Assembly (NCBI RefSeq): GCF_000613245.1
Contig: NZ_HG964937.1
Coordinates: forward strand, 781,421 to 845,420
Source of the DNA: Mycobacterium asiaticum DSM 44297
GTDB lineage: Bacteria; Actinomycetota; Actinomycetes; Mycobacteriales; Mycobacteriaceae
Direction of reading: 5' to 3'
Length of the DNA stretch: 64,000 nucleotides
The notes beneath the pieces were generated by a model, which saw only the letters and a program-made list of their open reading frames with translations, was not told where the DNA came from and did not search any database. This document shows, piece after piece, positions 17,252 through 26,255 of the stretch. Made by a program: the position numbers and the translations under genes. Numbering within the stretch: position 1 is the stretch's first letter; every line of letters starts with the position of its first letter.

Positions 17252-18460
17252 ATGGCAAGGCAGCCGAGTTCGGCAGCGGACGAACAGTCGCGTGTCGAGA
17301 TGGATGTGTCCGACGTCGACCATCGGGTCGGAAAGCCCATCGGTGGCGGACAGTTGTGGGATCCGTGCAGCTCGTCAGACATTCGTCGCTGGGTCATGGC
17401 GATGGACTATCCGAACCCGTTGCATTGGGATGAGCGATTCGCTCGCGATTCGGCCTTCGGCGGCCTCATCGCTCCGCAGTCCATTGCGGTCGCACTCGAT
17501 TACGGGCACGGTGCGGCACCTGCCTGTGTCGGTCATATCCCGAAGAGTCACTTGATCTTCGGTGGCGAGGAGTGGTGGTTCTACGGCTGTCCCGTGCGCC
17601 CAGGGGACCAGCTTTTTCAGCAGCGTCGTTTCCACGACTACAAAGTGGTCGAGACGAAATTCGCTGGACCGACGATGTTTTCGAGAGGCGACACCGTCCA
17701 CAAGAACCAGCACGGGGTGTTGGTGGCCCGCGAACGTTCCACTGCTATTCGCTACCTCTACGAAGAGGCGACCAAGCGCGGGATGTTCGAAAGCCAACTC
17801 GGCGAGATCAAGCGCTGGACGCAGTTGGAACTCGAGGAGGTCGACCGGATCCGCCGGGACTGGCTGGAATCCAATCGGTCCGGCATTTCACCACATTTTG
17901 ACGAGGTCAAGGTGGGGGATACGTTGCCGCGGCGGATCATCGGGCCCCACAGCATCGCCACTTTCACCACCGAGTATCGCGCGTTCGTCTTCAACACCTG
18001 GGGCTCGTTCTACTGGGTCGCGCCAGAAGGTGTCGACGACCCGTGGGTGTATCAAGATCCCGGTTTCGGGAAAGACTTCGCGTTCGACGAGGAAGACGCG
18101 TTAATCGATCCGCGCAAGCGTGACGGCCTTTACCTCGGACCGTCACGAGGGCACATCGACGCTGATCGCGCTAGCGAAGTGGGTATGGCCCGCGCGTACG
18201 GGTACGGCGCGACGATGGGCGCGTGGTGCACCGACTATCTCGCCTACTGGGCAGGCCACAACGGAATGGTGCGGCACAGCAAAGCCGACTTCCGCGGCCC
18301 CGCATTCGAAGGCGACGTGACCTACTTCGAGGGCGAGGTCATCGACAAGCAGTCAGAGTCGGCGTGGGGTATGCCGCTGGTCCAGGTGAGGGTGCACCTG
18401 AAGAACCAGAACGGTGAAGAGCTCGTGAAGTGCACGGCCGAGATCGAATTGCCGTTCTGA
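17252..18460 (+). CDS. MaoC-type (double hotdog) dehydratase
   Basis: Protein of 402 residues with two hotdog-like halves. The N-terminal half has WVMAMDYPNPLHWDERFA and an FGGLIAPQ segment typical of MaoC N-terminal domains. The C-terminal half (from about residue 210, FDEVKVGDTLP) ends with RGPAFEGDVTYFEGEV. It is expected to hydrate or dehydrate an enoyl-CoA. The ATG at 17252 follows GCAGGAGAGGC; the longer frame from 17192 is not supported. Its stop is 16 nt before the FadD gene and both belong to the divergent plus operon controlled from 17020-17092. Confidence 0.85.
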   Translation: MARQPSSAADEQSRVEMDVSDVDHRVGKPIGGGQLWDPCSSSDIRRWVMAMDYPNPLHWDERFARDSAFGGLIAPQSIAVALDYGHGAAPACVGHIPKSHLIFGGEEWWFYGCPVRPGDQLFQQRRFHDYKVVETKFAGPTMFSRGDTVHKNQHGVLVARERSTAIRYLYEEATKRGMFESQLGEIKRWTQLELEEVDRIRRDWLESNRSGISPHFDEVKVGDTLPRRIIGPHSIATFTTEYRAFVFNTWGSFYWVAPEGVDDPWVYQDPGFGKDFAFDEEDALIDPRKRDGLYLGPSRGHIDADRASEVGMARAYGYGATMGAWCTDYLAYWAGHNGMVRHSKADFRGPAFEGDVTYFEGEVIDKQSESAWGMPLVQVRVHLKNQNGEELVKCTAEIELPF

Positions 18461-18476
18461 GCAACCCAGGCCCCTG

Positions 18477-20192
18477 ATGACGACCAACATTGCACCAGCT
18501 CCGTCGATCTCGGCAGGCCCGCCGCTGAGCGAGGAGCCCGGACTCGGCGCACTCACACTGCCCGGTTTCCTGCGCGACGTCACATCGATGTACGGCGAGC
18601 GTGAAGCTCTGGTGTTCCACTCGGCGGAGGGGGAAACCCGTTGGACGTACGACGAACTGTGGGAGCAAGCCATGCAGGTGGCGGCCGCCCTGCGAGCGAG
18701 TGGCGTCGGGAAAGACGCCCGGGTGGGCCTGCTGATGACCAACCGTCCCGAGTGGGTGGCTGCGTTCTTCGGCATCTCGATGGCCGGCGGTGTTGCTGTG
18801 GCTTTGAGCACCTTTTCCACAGCGGACGAGCTCGAGTATCTGCTCACTGCATCCAATGTTGCGCTGTTGCTCTTCGAACGTCAGGTGCTGAAGACCGACT
18901 TCCTCGCGGTGCTGGCCGACCTCCTGCCCGAGCTGGCTGAAAATTACTCTGCGCCGCTGCAATCGGAGAAATTCCCGTTCCTGCGGGATCTCGTGCTGGT
19001 CGGTCAGCCGGGTCCCGGTGCCGACGACTGGGCCACGTTCTTGGCTCGGGGCGCCGGGCAACCGCGCGAACTGGTCATGGCGACGGCTACGTCGGCGAAG
19101 CCGAGTGACGCAGGCGCCCTCTTCTTTTCGTCGGGTTCGACGAGTAAGCCCAAGGGCATCCTCAACGCGCATCGCGGCATGACCATCCAGATGTGGCGTT
19201 TCCGGCGGGTATGCGGCTTCGAACCGGGAGACAACATTCGCTGCTGGTCGGCCAACGGTTATTTCTGGTCGGGAAATTTCGTCATGTCGCTGGGCGCGAC
19301 GCTCGCTGCCGGCGGATGCTTGGTGCTGCAGTCCACGTTCGTTGCCACCGAAGCGCTTGAGTTGATGGCATCCGAGCAGGTGAATTACCCGTTCGCATGG
19401 CCGCACCAGTGGGCCCAGATCGAGGCTGCCCCCAATTGGTCCTGTGTCGATCTCAGCAGCATGAAATTCGCAGACGTCAAGACGCCGATCGCACGTCACC
19501 CAACGGTCTCCCACGAATGGCATCTGCCCGACCATGCCTACGGCAATACTGAAACATTCACGATTTCAACCATTTTCGACCTCAACACACCACCTGAGCA
19601 ACACGCCAATAGTTGGGGCGTTGCGCTACCAGGCGTGACGTTGAAGATCGTCGACCCCCTGACCGGCGACGTTGTGCCGCGAGGTACGAGCGGTGAGATC
19701 TGTGTGAAGGGGCCCACCCTCATGCTTGGCTATATCGGCACGCCGCTTGATGAGACGCTCGACGCCGAAGGTTTCTTTCATACCGGCGACGGAGGCTACC
19801 TCGATGAGGTGGGGCGGTTGTTCTGGACGGGCCGGCTTACCGAGATCATCAAGACGGGCGGTGCGAACGTCTCGCCGCTGGAAGTCGACGAGATCTTGGC
19901 CCGGTATCCCACCGTCAAGGTGGCCAGAACCGTTGGTGTCCCACACGAGACGCTCGGGGAGGTCGTCGTTGCTTGCGTTGTCGCACAAGACCACTCGAGT
20001 ATGGAGGCCGAGAAGATCCGAACGTTTCTTCGGGAGCGCCTCGCGAGTTACAAGGTGCCACGTCACGTGCTGTTCTTCGATGATGACGACATTTCGCTGA
20101 CCGGCAGTGACAAAGTCAGAGTCGGCGAGTTACGTGAATTAGCAGCCGCGCGTCTGCGGTCGCAACAGCGATCAGCCCCTGTCGGAGGTTGA
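18477..20192 (+). CDS. acyl-CoA synthetase (FadD-like, AMP-binding)
   Basis: Adenylate-forming ligase of 571 residues. The P-loop-like FFSSGSTSKPKG, the aromatic YGNTE motif, the FHTGD motif and the TGRLTEIIKTGGANVS hinge are present, and the C-terminal domain ends with a kept Lys (LTGSDKVR). It forms an acyl-CoA from a free acid. It is the second ligase of block A, after the one at 11876-13531, and the two share little beyond motifs, so they may act on different intermediates or isomers. Its 3' end converges on the TetR gene. Confidence 0.92.
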   Translation: MTTNIAPAPSISAGPPLSEEPGLGALTLPGFLRDVTSMYGEREALVFHSAEGETRWTYDELWEQAMQVAAALRASGVGKDARVGLLMTNRPEWVAAFFGISMAGGVAVALSTFSTADELEYLLTASNVALLLFERQVLKTDFLAVLADLLPELAENYSAPLQSEKFPFLRDLVLVGQPGPGADDWATFLARGAGQPRELVMATATSAKPSDAGALFFSSGSTSKPKGILNAHRGMTIQMWRFRRVCGFEPGDNIRCWSANGYFWSGNFVMSLGATLAAGGCLVLQSTFVATEALELMASEQVNYPFAWPHQWAQIEAAPNWSCVDLSSMKFADVKTPIARHPTVSHEWHLPDHAYGNTETFTISTIFDLNTPPEQHANSWGVALPGVTLKIVDPLTGDVVPRGTSGEICVKGPTLMLGYIGTPLDETLDAEGFFHTGDGGYLDEVGRLFWTGRLTEIIKTGGANVSPLEVDEILARYPTVKVARTVGVPHETLGEVVVACVVAQDHSSMEAEKIRTFLRERLASYKVPRHVLFFDDDDISLTGSDKVRVGELRELAAARLRSQQRSAPVGG

Positions 20193-20230
20193 CACCACCC
20201 CGACGCCCGACGCCACAAGACGGCGGGCCG

Positions 20231-20935
20231 CTACCCGTCGCCTGACGTCGCTGTCGTCCCGGCAACCGCTTTCTTGCACCAGGACCAGACGACATCCTCC
20301 GTCAACTCGGTCTCCTCGATACCGCCGTGCAGCGCGTTGTACTGTCCTAGAGATGTCATCGTCGAGCCCAGCAGAGACGTCAACTGCTTCACCGTGAGGT
20401 CTTGTCGAATCAGGTCTGCCTGTGAACATGCGGTCAGGATCTGGGTCAGCAACTGACGGTGTGGCTCCCACACTTTGGCAAACGCTTCCGGGTTATCCAG
20501 CTCCAGGCTCAGGTTGTAAATAAGCACGAGACGGGCGCCTACCTCCTGCGACGCACCGGGTCTCGAGAGGACGGCCCGGCACCACGCCTCCAATTGCGCC
20601 ATGGGGCCATCGGCAGCCTGCACCTGAGCACGTACGGCCTCGGTGTACTGCGCGGTTACGTCTTCGTACAAAGCCAGCAGAAGTTCGTCCTTGCCGGCGA
20701 AGTGTTGATAGAAGGTTCGGACACTGAGATTCGCTCGATCGGCGAGAGCCTGCAACGTGAAGTTCGCCTGGCCCGATTCCTGGACCAATTCCAAGGCGGT
20801 CGCCATGAATTGCGTACTGCGTGCCACCGCCAAAGCGCGAGCTTCCCCGAGGCGACGCTCGATCGCTCGCTCCTGCCAGCTCTTTGTGCTGTCTGTGGCC
20901 GCAGCGGTCTCAGCGAGGGGTTCACCTGAAGTCAC
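20231..20935 (-). CDS. TetR family transcriptional regulator (block A)
   Basis: DNA-binding repressor of 234 residues. The N-terminal helix-turn-helix is LQALADRANLSVRTFYQHFA near residues 50-70, followed by a helical ligand-binding domain of TetR size. The GTG at 20935 was chosen; the open frame runs to 21082, but the added part is not protein-like and crosses the operator. The palindrome at 21049-21063, 114 nt upstream, matches the operators at 4278 and 17020, so autoregulation and control of both operons are inferred. The effector may be a CoA ester or the growth substrate. The region 20936-21248 has no other gene. Confidence 0.9.
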   Translation of the reverse strand: MTSGEPLAETAAATDSTKSWQERAIERRLGEARALAVARSTQFMATALELVQESGQANFTLQALADRANLSVRTFYQHFAGKDELLLALYEDVTAQYTEAVRAQVQAADGPMAQLEAWCRAVLSRPGASQEVGARLVLIYNLSLELDNPEAFAKVWEPHRQLLTQILTACSQADLIRQDLTVKQLTSLLGSTMTSLGQYNALHGGIEETELTEDVVWSWCKKAVAGTTATSGDG

Positions 20936-21047
20936 AGTTGCCCGCCTATCCAGAAAAACGCCATAAGACCACCATATTGCCCCTACTTCGCGGACCGAGG
21001 TAACAGTGCGCGTCAGCAGGCCTCGGCGGACGGCTGAGCCACTTTGG

Positions 21048-21064
21048 CGAGAATCGTACTCTCG
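21048..21064. promoter_or_regulatory. third GAGAAT-N3-ATTCTC-type operator
   Basis: CGAGAATCGTACTCTCG has the core GAGAAT-CGT-ACTCTC with one arm mismatch and one extra base pair on each side. It lies between the TetR gene (minus) and the YhdH-type gene (plus), so it can serve autoregulation, the plus gene, or both. Unlike the other two copies, no TTGACT is seen at the expected distance. Confidence 0.6.
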
Positions 21065-21098
21065 ATATCGGGAAATATGCACTACCCATTTCTGGTAT

Positions 21099-21110
21099 TG
21101 TCATATGACA
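21099..21110. promoter_or_regulatory. perfect 12-bp palindrome TGTCATATGACA
   Basis: A perfect dyad, TGTCA-TA-TGACA, lies 35 nt beyond the operator at 21048 in the same intergenic region. No second copy was noticed in the window. It could be the site of another regulator of the gene at 21249. Confidence 0.4.
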
Positions 21111-21248
21111 GTAAGTAGACATCGTCATTGCCGAGCGGCCGTGCGCGCGCTGGCGACCGTCTCGGCGTGCGGGTGGCGCTCGGCGCGCTGATCGCATCGA
21201 CAACTGCGCTGAAGACGATGGCAATCAACCGAGGAGACATAGCGTTCT

Positions 21249-22256
21249 ATGGGACCCAACACCACCTTTCGGGCGCTCGTTGCACGGCAGCACGAAGACC
21301 GCATCGACGCGGCGGTCGAAACACTAGACTTGTCTCAGCTGCCGCCGGGCGAAGTTCTCGTGAAAGTGCATTATTCAAGCGCCAATTTCAAGGACGCTTT
21401 GGCGTTAAGCCCGAAAGGTGGGGTGGTACGCAGCTATCCAATCGCGCCCGGCATTGATCTCACCGGTGAGGTGGTGGAATCGGATTCCGATGACTTCTCC
21501 GTGGGGGAGCTGGTGTTGGCGCACGGTTATGAGATCGGCACTGGTAGGCATGGGGGTTACGCTGAATATGCGCGGATCCCCGCAGAATGGGTGGTCAAAC
21601 TCGGATCACTTAGTCCATTTGAGGGAGCCGCCATTGGAACCGCCGGCTTCACCGCCGCCATGAGCGTGGTTGCCTTGCAGCGGCACGGGGTTATGCCCGG
21701 TGACGGGCCTGTAGTGGTAACGGGCGCGAGCGGCGGCGTCGGATCCGTCAGCATCGACCTACTGAGCGCGGCGGGCTACCACGTCGTGGCGTCGACCGGT
21801 AAGCCCGGTCTCGCCGATCGACTCAAAGCGCTGGGTGCAGCCGAGGTCATCGGACGGCTGCCTCAAGATCCCGATGCCAAGCCGCGGCCGCTGGGCAAGA
21901 CGCGCTGGGCCGGGGCCGTCGATTGCGTCGGAGGCGCGACGCTCGCCGATGTCCTCAGCACCGTGCAATACGGTGGCGCGGTCGCGGCCAGTGGATTGAC
22001 TGGCGGCGCCGGACTCCATACGACGGTTATGCCGTTCATCCTGCGCGGTGTGGCTTTGCTTGGCATCGACTCCGTGCAATTGCCCATCGGTCCGCGCCGC
22101 AAACTATGGAATGAGCTCGGCGGGACTGGCAAGCCACGGCATCTCTCGGACGTTGTTCATGAAATACCCGTTAAGGAGGTGAAGGAGGTACTCGACCAGG
22201 TGCGCGTCGGAGGTTTCTCCGGCCGCGCGGTGGTACAGGTCGCTGGTGGCTTCTAA
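21249..22256 (+). CDS. YhdH/YhfP-type MDR quinone oxidoreductase / acryloyl-CoA reductase-like
   Basis: Zinc-free medium-chain reductase of 335 residues. It has the YSSANFKDAL and PGIDLTGEV segments typical of the YhdH/YhfP group, the VTGASGGVGSVSIDLL NADPH-binding motif, and no zinc-ligand Cys cluster. Members reduce activated double bonds, such as acryloyl-CoA, with NADPH. The ATG at 21249 has GAGGAGAC about 10 nt upstream. It is monocistronic, facing away from the TetR gene, and probably falls under the same operator. It may reduce an unsaturated intermediate of the block A pathway. Confidence 0.9.
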   Translation: MGPNTTFRALVARQHEDRIDAAVETLDLSQLPPGEVLVKVHYSSANFKDALALSPKGGVVRSYPIAPGIDLTGEVVESDSDDFSVGELVLAHGYEIGTGRHGGYAEYARIPAEWVVKLGSLSPFEGAAIGTAGFTAAMSVVALQRHGVMPGDGPVVVTGASGGVGSVSIDLLSAAGYHVVASTGKPGLADRLKALGAAEVIGRLPQDPDAKPRPLGKTRWAGAVDCVGGATLADVLSTVQYGGAVAASGLTGGAGLHTTVMPFILRGVALLGIDSVQLPIGPRRKLWNELGGTGKPRHLSDVVHEIPVKEVKEVLDQVRVGGFSGRAVVQVAGGF

Positions 22257-22398
22257 GCGTGGGTCCGCGGTGTCGGCACCCCCAACGTTTGCACGGCAGA
22301 CATTGTCTCGCGCAACATGATTCAGTGTCTTCCAAACGAAGCGCCCATTGCAGCCCAGCGCACACGTTCGGCGTTGTTTAACTGCGCGGCCTAGCAAC

Positions 22399-22418
22399 TG
22401 GAACGGCTCCTCGTTCCA
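22399..22418. terminator. possible bidirectional terminator hairpin
   Basis: TGGAACG and CGTTCCA form a perfect 7-bp stem with a 6-nt loop. It lies between two convergent genes, 7 nt from the stop of the alcohol dehydrogenase. There is no clear U tract on either side. The rest of 22257-22398 shows nothing else that I can support. Confidence 0.35.
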
Positions 22419-22424
22419 CGCGAC

Positions 22425-23540
22425 TCAGTGTTCATGGATTATTACCCCTCGAATATTGCGGCCAGCGAGCATGTCCTCGTAGGCCTCATTGATGTCGCTG
22501 AGCTTGTACTCGGTGGTGACGGCTTCGTCGAGCAACAGCTTGCCGCTTCGATAGAGGCTGATCAGTCGTGGGATGTCTGCTCGCGGGTTGGCTTCGCCGT
22601 ACAAGCTGCCCAAGAGGCGTTTCTGGAACAGGGTGAACAACGTCAGCGGTAGCGTCGGCGTCACGTCGGACATCGATGCCAGGGCGGTCACCACAACGGC
22701 ACCGCCCTTGCGTACGGCATTGAGGGCGTCGTTGATCATCGCGCCTTCGAGCTTGCCGGGGGTGAGGATGGCCGAGTCGGCCATGACTCCGCGCGAAATC
22801 TCGGCGACGAGCTGGGTCGCTTCCTCCAGCGAGGTGGAAAAGTGCGTGGCGCCGAACTCAAAGGCTTTGTCGCGCTTGCTCGGTTCGATATCCACCACGA
22901 CGATTTGCTCCGCTCCTGCCAGCCGCGCGCCCTGAATGGCACCACTGCCGATGCCTCCGCAGCCAACCACCACGACGACGTCGCCCGGACTGACGTTTGC
23001 AGTATTGACGGCCGAACCCCAGCCGGTGGTGACACCGCAGCCGAGAAGGCACGCGCGCGACAGCGGTACATCGTTGTCAATCTTGACCACTGATGTCTCC
23101 GACAACACGCCCCATTGAGCAAAACTGCCGACACCGGAAAGGGCGCCGATGCCCCGTCCTCTGGCTCGGCGCCGGAAGGTGCCGTCGGCCTGGACCCCCG
23201 CCAGGATGATCGCCCCGTAATCACAGAGGTTTTGGCGGCCCGTGGCGCACCAGCGGCAGCGGCCGCACGCCGGCAGGAACGACGTGACCACGTGGTCTCC
23301 CACCGCTATATCGCGGACTCCCGGACCAACCTCCTGAACGACGCCCGCCCCTTCGTGCCCACCTATCAAGGGAAAACTCACCCCGAACATGTCGCCGGTG
23401 CGGATGTGGTGGTCGGAGTGGCATAGGCCGGTGGCTTCGAACTCGACGAGTAGCTCGCCTTCCTGTGGCGGATCGAGTTCGATCTCTTCCACCGACCACC
23501 TCTCGTTCAGCCCCCACAGAACTGCTCCCTTGGTCTTCAT
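22425..23540 (-). CDS. NDMA-dependent, mycofactocin-associated zinc alcohol dehydrogenase
   Basis: Zinc-dependent MDR alcohol dehydrogenase of 371 residues. The catalytic zinc region is GLCHSDHH with GGHEGAG, the structural zinc Cys set is CGRCRWCATGRQNLC, and the cofactor motif is VVGCGGIGSGAIQGA. The N-terminal MKTKGAVLWGLNERWSVEE is that of the NDMA-dependent alcohol dehydrogenases, which hold nicotinamide tightly and pass electrons to mycofactocin. The ATG at 23540 follows GAGGAGTCGCC and overlaps the ferredoxin stop (ATGA). It would oxidise a primary alcohol made by P450 hydroxylation. Confidence 0.92.
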   Translation of the reverse strand: MKTKGAVLWGLNERWSVEEIELDPPQEGELLVEFEATGLCHSDHHIRTGDMFGVSFPLIGGHEGAGVVQEVGPGVRDIAVGDHVVTSFLPACGRCRWCATGRQNLCDYGAIILAGVQADGTFRRRARGRGIGALSGVGSFAQWGVLSETSVVKIDNDVPLSRACLLGCGVTTGWGSAVNTANVSPGDVVVVVGCGGIGSGAIQGARLAGAEQIVVVDIEPSKRDKAFEFGATHFSTSLEEATQLVAEISRGVMADSAILTPGKLEGAMINDALNAVRKGGAVVVTALASMSDVTPTLPLTLFTLFQKRLLGSLYGEANPRADIPRLISLYRSGKLLLDEAVTTEYKLSDINEAYEDMLAGRNIRGVIIHEH

Positions 23541-23737
23541 GGCGACTCCTCGAGGATATGTATGGCACGCTCCGGGCAGTTCGCGATTGCGTTGTGCGCC
23601 CGGTCTTCCCACCCGGACGGGATATCTTCCATGGTCACGAAGGCGGTCCCTTCGTCGTCGATGTCGAACAATTCGGGATGCGCCGCGTAACAACGGCTGT
23701 GGCCTTGGCACGTTTCCCTGTCAACATGAAGTTTCAC
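23537..23737 (-). CDS. single-cluster ferredoxin of the P450-partner type
   Basis: Ferredoxin of 66 residues. The cluster motif is CQGHSRC followed by ANCPE near the C-terminus, i.e. three Cys plus His at the variable position. This is the [3Fe-4S] or modified-cluster type that feeds mycobacterial P450s. The GTG at 23737 was chosen because it lies just before the conserved VDRETCQ segment; the ribosome site is weak, so it may depend on coupling to the CoA-transferase 6 nt upstream. No P450 is in this operon. The nearest same-regulon P450s are at 27291 and 4716, and both lack a ferredoxin of their own. Confidence 0.9.
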   Translation of the reverse strand: MKLHVDRETCQGHSRCYAAHPELFDIDDEGTAFVTMEDIPSGWEDRAHNAIANCPERAIHILEESP

Positions 23738-23742
23738 GTTGT

Positions 23743-26091
23743 CTAATCCAATCCGCCTGGGCTGGTCCCGATAACTCCTTTTTCTGTGAGCGCTGCAATC
23801 GATGCGGCGTCGAGGCCCAGTAGGTCGCCGAGGATGCTCGCGTTGTGCTGCCCTAAAGTCGGCGCTGCCGACCGATACCACGTCTCAACGCTGCGGTACC
23901 TGAAGGGAATCGCCGGCACATGATGTGTTCCCACGACGGGATGGTCGAGGCTTTCGAAGAAGCCCCGTGCTGCCAGCTGAGGGTGCATCGAACCGACCCT
24001 GGCGTCGGCCAAATCCGCAGCCGGAACACCATGTTCGACGAGCAACTGTGCGGCGGCCGCGGAATCGTATTGGGCAGCCCATTGCTCGAGGTGCTTATCG
24101 ATCACGTCATGTGCCCGCACGCGCCCGTCACGAGTGTCCAACGCGGGATCGTTCGCCCAATCCGGTTCGCGCAGAGCCGACTTGAGTAGGCGCCACTGCT
24201 CGTCCGTGGCGACCGAGATCGCCAGCCATCGTTCGGTTCCCGCGCATGGATAGAGCCCTTGTGGGGCGGCGTCGCGGCTGCGGTTTCCCAATCGCGATAT
24301 CAAATTCCCGTAGGCGGTGAATTCGACAACCTGTTCGGCGGCGGCGTTGAGCGCGGACTCAACCATTGATACTTCGATGAGCGACCCTTGGCCGGTTTCG
24401 TCGCGTCGCCGGAGTCCTGCCAGCATGGCGAATGCGGAGTGCATTCCTGCCAGTGGGTCACACGGGCCTCTGGGGATTCGCGGCTGGTCGTACTCGTGAC
24501 CGGTCACCCAAGCCATTCCGGTCATCTGCTCCATCGTTTGGGCGAAACCCACGTTGTTGCGCCACGGTCCGTCGAGACCGAAGGCAGGCATGCGGACCAT
24601 CACGATACGGGGGTTGTGCTCACTGACGGCCTCCCACGTGATGGCGAAGTTGTCGAAGACGCGGGGTGAGAAGTTCTCGACCAGGATGTCTGAGCACTTG
24701 ACAAGGCCGAAAAGCAGCCCCCGCCCTTCCGGCGAAGACAGGTCGAGGGTCAGCCCTCGCTTGTTGGCGTTGGTCGCCAAGTACATCCCCGACCGCTCCC
24801 ACCACTGAGGTTGGGCGGCGAACGCCGCGGCCGCCATCCGTGCGCCGTCCGGGTGGTCCGTCGACTCCAGGTGAATGACCTCAGCGCCGAGCGCGGCGAG
24901 AATGTGGGTGGAGGAGGGACCCGCCCACCATGCTGTCGCGTCGATAATTCGTATGCCCTCCAGAGGAAGCCCAGGTGCACGGTCGCTCGCGGTCGTAATC
25001 CTGTTGTGGGCGGGTACTTTTGCCATTTCGCCGAGCGGGGGAGCACCGGCGGTGGGGGCCGGTCGTCGGCCATTGATCCGGTAGGGCGCCAACGGGTGGG
25101 TAAAGCTGCCGTCGGCATACGTGCCCCACACGCCGCGCGCCGCGAATTGCGGGTGGCCCAACACGGTCTGGCCATTGTTGACGGGTGAGACGGGGATCCG
25201 CAGATCGGAGGCCAACGCGACGATCTCGTCTGTGGGACGTTGCGTCGTCCATTGCCGCACAATCCGATTCCACTCGTCCCGCCGTTCCCACCGCGTCGTG
25301 GCGAGGGCCCACGCCGGGTCATCGTCGAGCAGGTCCAGTCGGCCGATCATTGCCAGGAACGACTCGAATTGTTGGCGGGTATTGGTATTGAAGCCCACCC
25401 ATCCGTCCGCCGTTGGTTCGATGGAAGGGATTTCAACCTGTCGCCCCGGCACGGTCAAAGGCGGACGACCGGCCAACTCGTGGTAAATGTCAGCGAATCC
25501 GCTGGCGCTGAGGTGACACGTCTCCAGCAATGAGCAGTCCACGATTTCGCCTGCGCCGCCGAGTTGAACTCGCCGCAATGCGCCCAGCGCCGCGACGGCG
25601 GCATAGCTGGCCAGCACCCATTCGAAGACTCGGCCACCGGCTTGAATCGGCGGTTGGTCCGGACGACCCCGCAACGCCAGGGTTCCGCTCTCGGCCTGGA
25701 TCGTGAACTCCGTCGAGGGTCGGTCCCGGTACGGTCCGGTCAACCCGTAAGGAGAGAGCGCCACGATCACCAGGTGTGGCGCTCGCCGTAGGAGGGCCTC
25801 GCGGTCGAGTGCTCCGGGGCCCAGAGAATCGACGAACACATCGGCGGAAACGATCAGAGGCTCCAGGTCGGTTAACGAAGTGCCAACGACCGAACGCTTG
25901 CCGGCGTTCAAGAATTTGAACAGCGCGCCGGCGTCGTGTCGGTCACCAAAAGTTCTGCCGCGGAAAGGATCTCCGTCCGGATTCTCAATTTTGATGACAT
26001 CCGCTCCGAGGTCGGCGAACAACTTGGTGCAGTACGGACCCGAAATTTCCGTCGCCCACTCAACGACACGAACCCCACGCAGAGCGATCAT
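23743..26091 (-). CDS. two-domain CaiB/BaiF family CoA-transferase
   Basis: Fused family III CoA-transferase of 782 residues, twice the normal length: a first domain from residue 1 (LRGVRVVEWATEISGPY) and a second from about 375 (LEGIRIIDATAWWAGPSS). The C-terminal domain keeps the catalytic Asp (CDPLAGMH, about residue 545). In the N-terminal domain the aligned position is Glu (RVFEWVLAS, about 157). Such tandem proteins fold like the normal dimer in one chain, so this one may have a single standard active site. It would move CoA between acids. ATG at 26091, first gene of the operon with ferredoxin and alcohol dehydrogenase. Confidence 0.9.
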   Translation of the reverse strand: MIALRGVRVVEWATEISGPYCTKLFADLGADVIKIENPDGDPFRGRTFGDRHDAGALFKFLNAGKRSVVGTSLTDLEPLIVSADVFVDSLGPGALDREALLRRAPHLVIVALSPYGLTGPYRDRPSTEFTIQAESGTLALRGRPDQPPIQAGGRVFEWVLASYAAVAALGALRRVQLGGAGEIVDCSLLETCHLSASGFADIYHELAGRPPLTVPGRQVEIPSIEPTADGWVGFNTNTRQQFESFLAMIGRLDLLDDDPAWALATTRWERRDEWNRIVRQWTTQRPTDEIVALASDLRIPVSPVNNGQTVLGHPQFAARGVWGTYADGSFTHPLAPYRINGRRPAPTAGAPPLGEMAKVPAHNRITTASDRAPGLPLEGIRIIDATAWWAGPSSTHILAALGAEVIHLESTDHPDGARMAAAAFAAQPQWWERSGMYLATNANKRGLTLDLSSPEGRGLLFGLVKCSDILVENFSPRVFDNFAITWEAVSEHNPRIVMVRMPAFGLDGPWRNNVGFAQTMEQMTGMAWVTGHEYDQPRIPRGPCDPLAGMHSAFAMLAGLRRRDETGQGSLIEVSMVESALNAAAEQVVEFTAYGNLISRLGNRSRDAAPQGLYPCAGTERWLAISVATDEQWRLLKSALREPDWANDPALDTRDGRVRAHDVIDKHLEQWAAQYDSAAAAQLLVEHGVPAADLADARVGSMHPQLAARGFFESLDHPVVGTHHVPAIPFRYRSVETWYRSAAPTLGQHNASILGDLLGLDAASIAALTEKGVIGTSPGGLD

Positions 26092-26255
26092 CGTGCGGCT
26101 TTCCGTGTCAATGTCTGCTGAAGTGAGTTACCCGCCCCGATGAGTGCACACATGCCACTTCCTGTCCTCACGCTCGTGCCGATCGAGCAGGGTGTTCTGC
26201 ATCCGCGCAATGGCGGCTTGCTTGGCAACGACGCTAGCGACGGGAAAGCTGAGGC

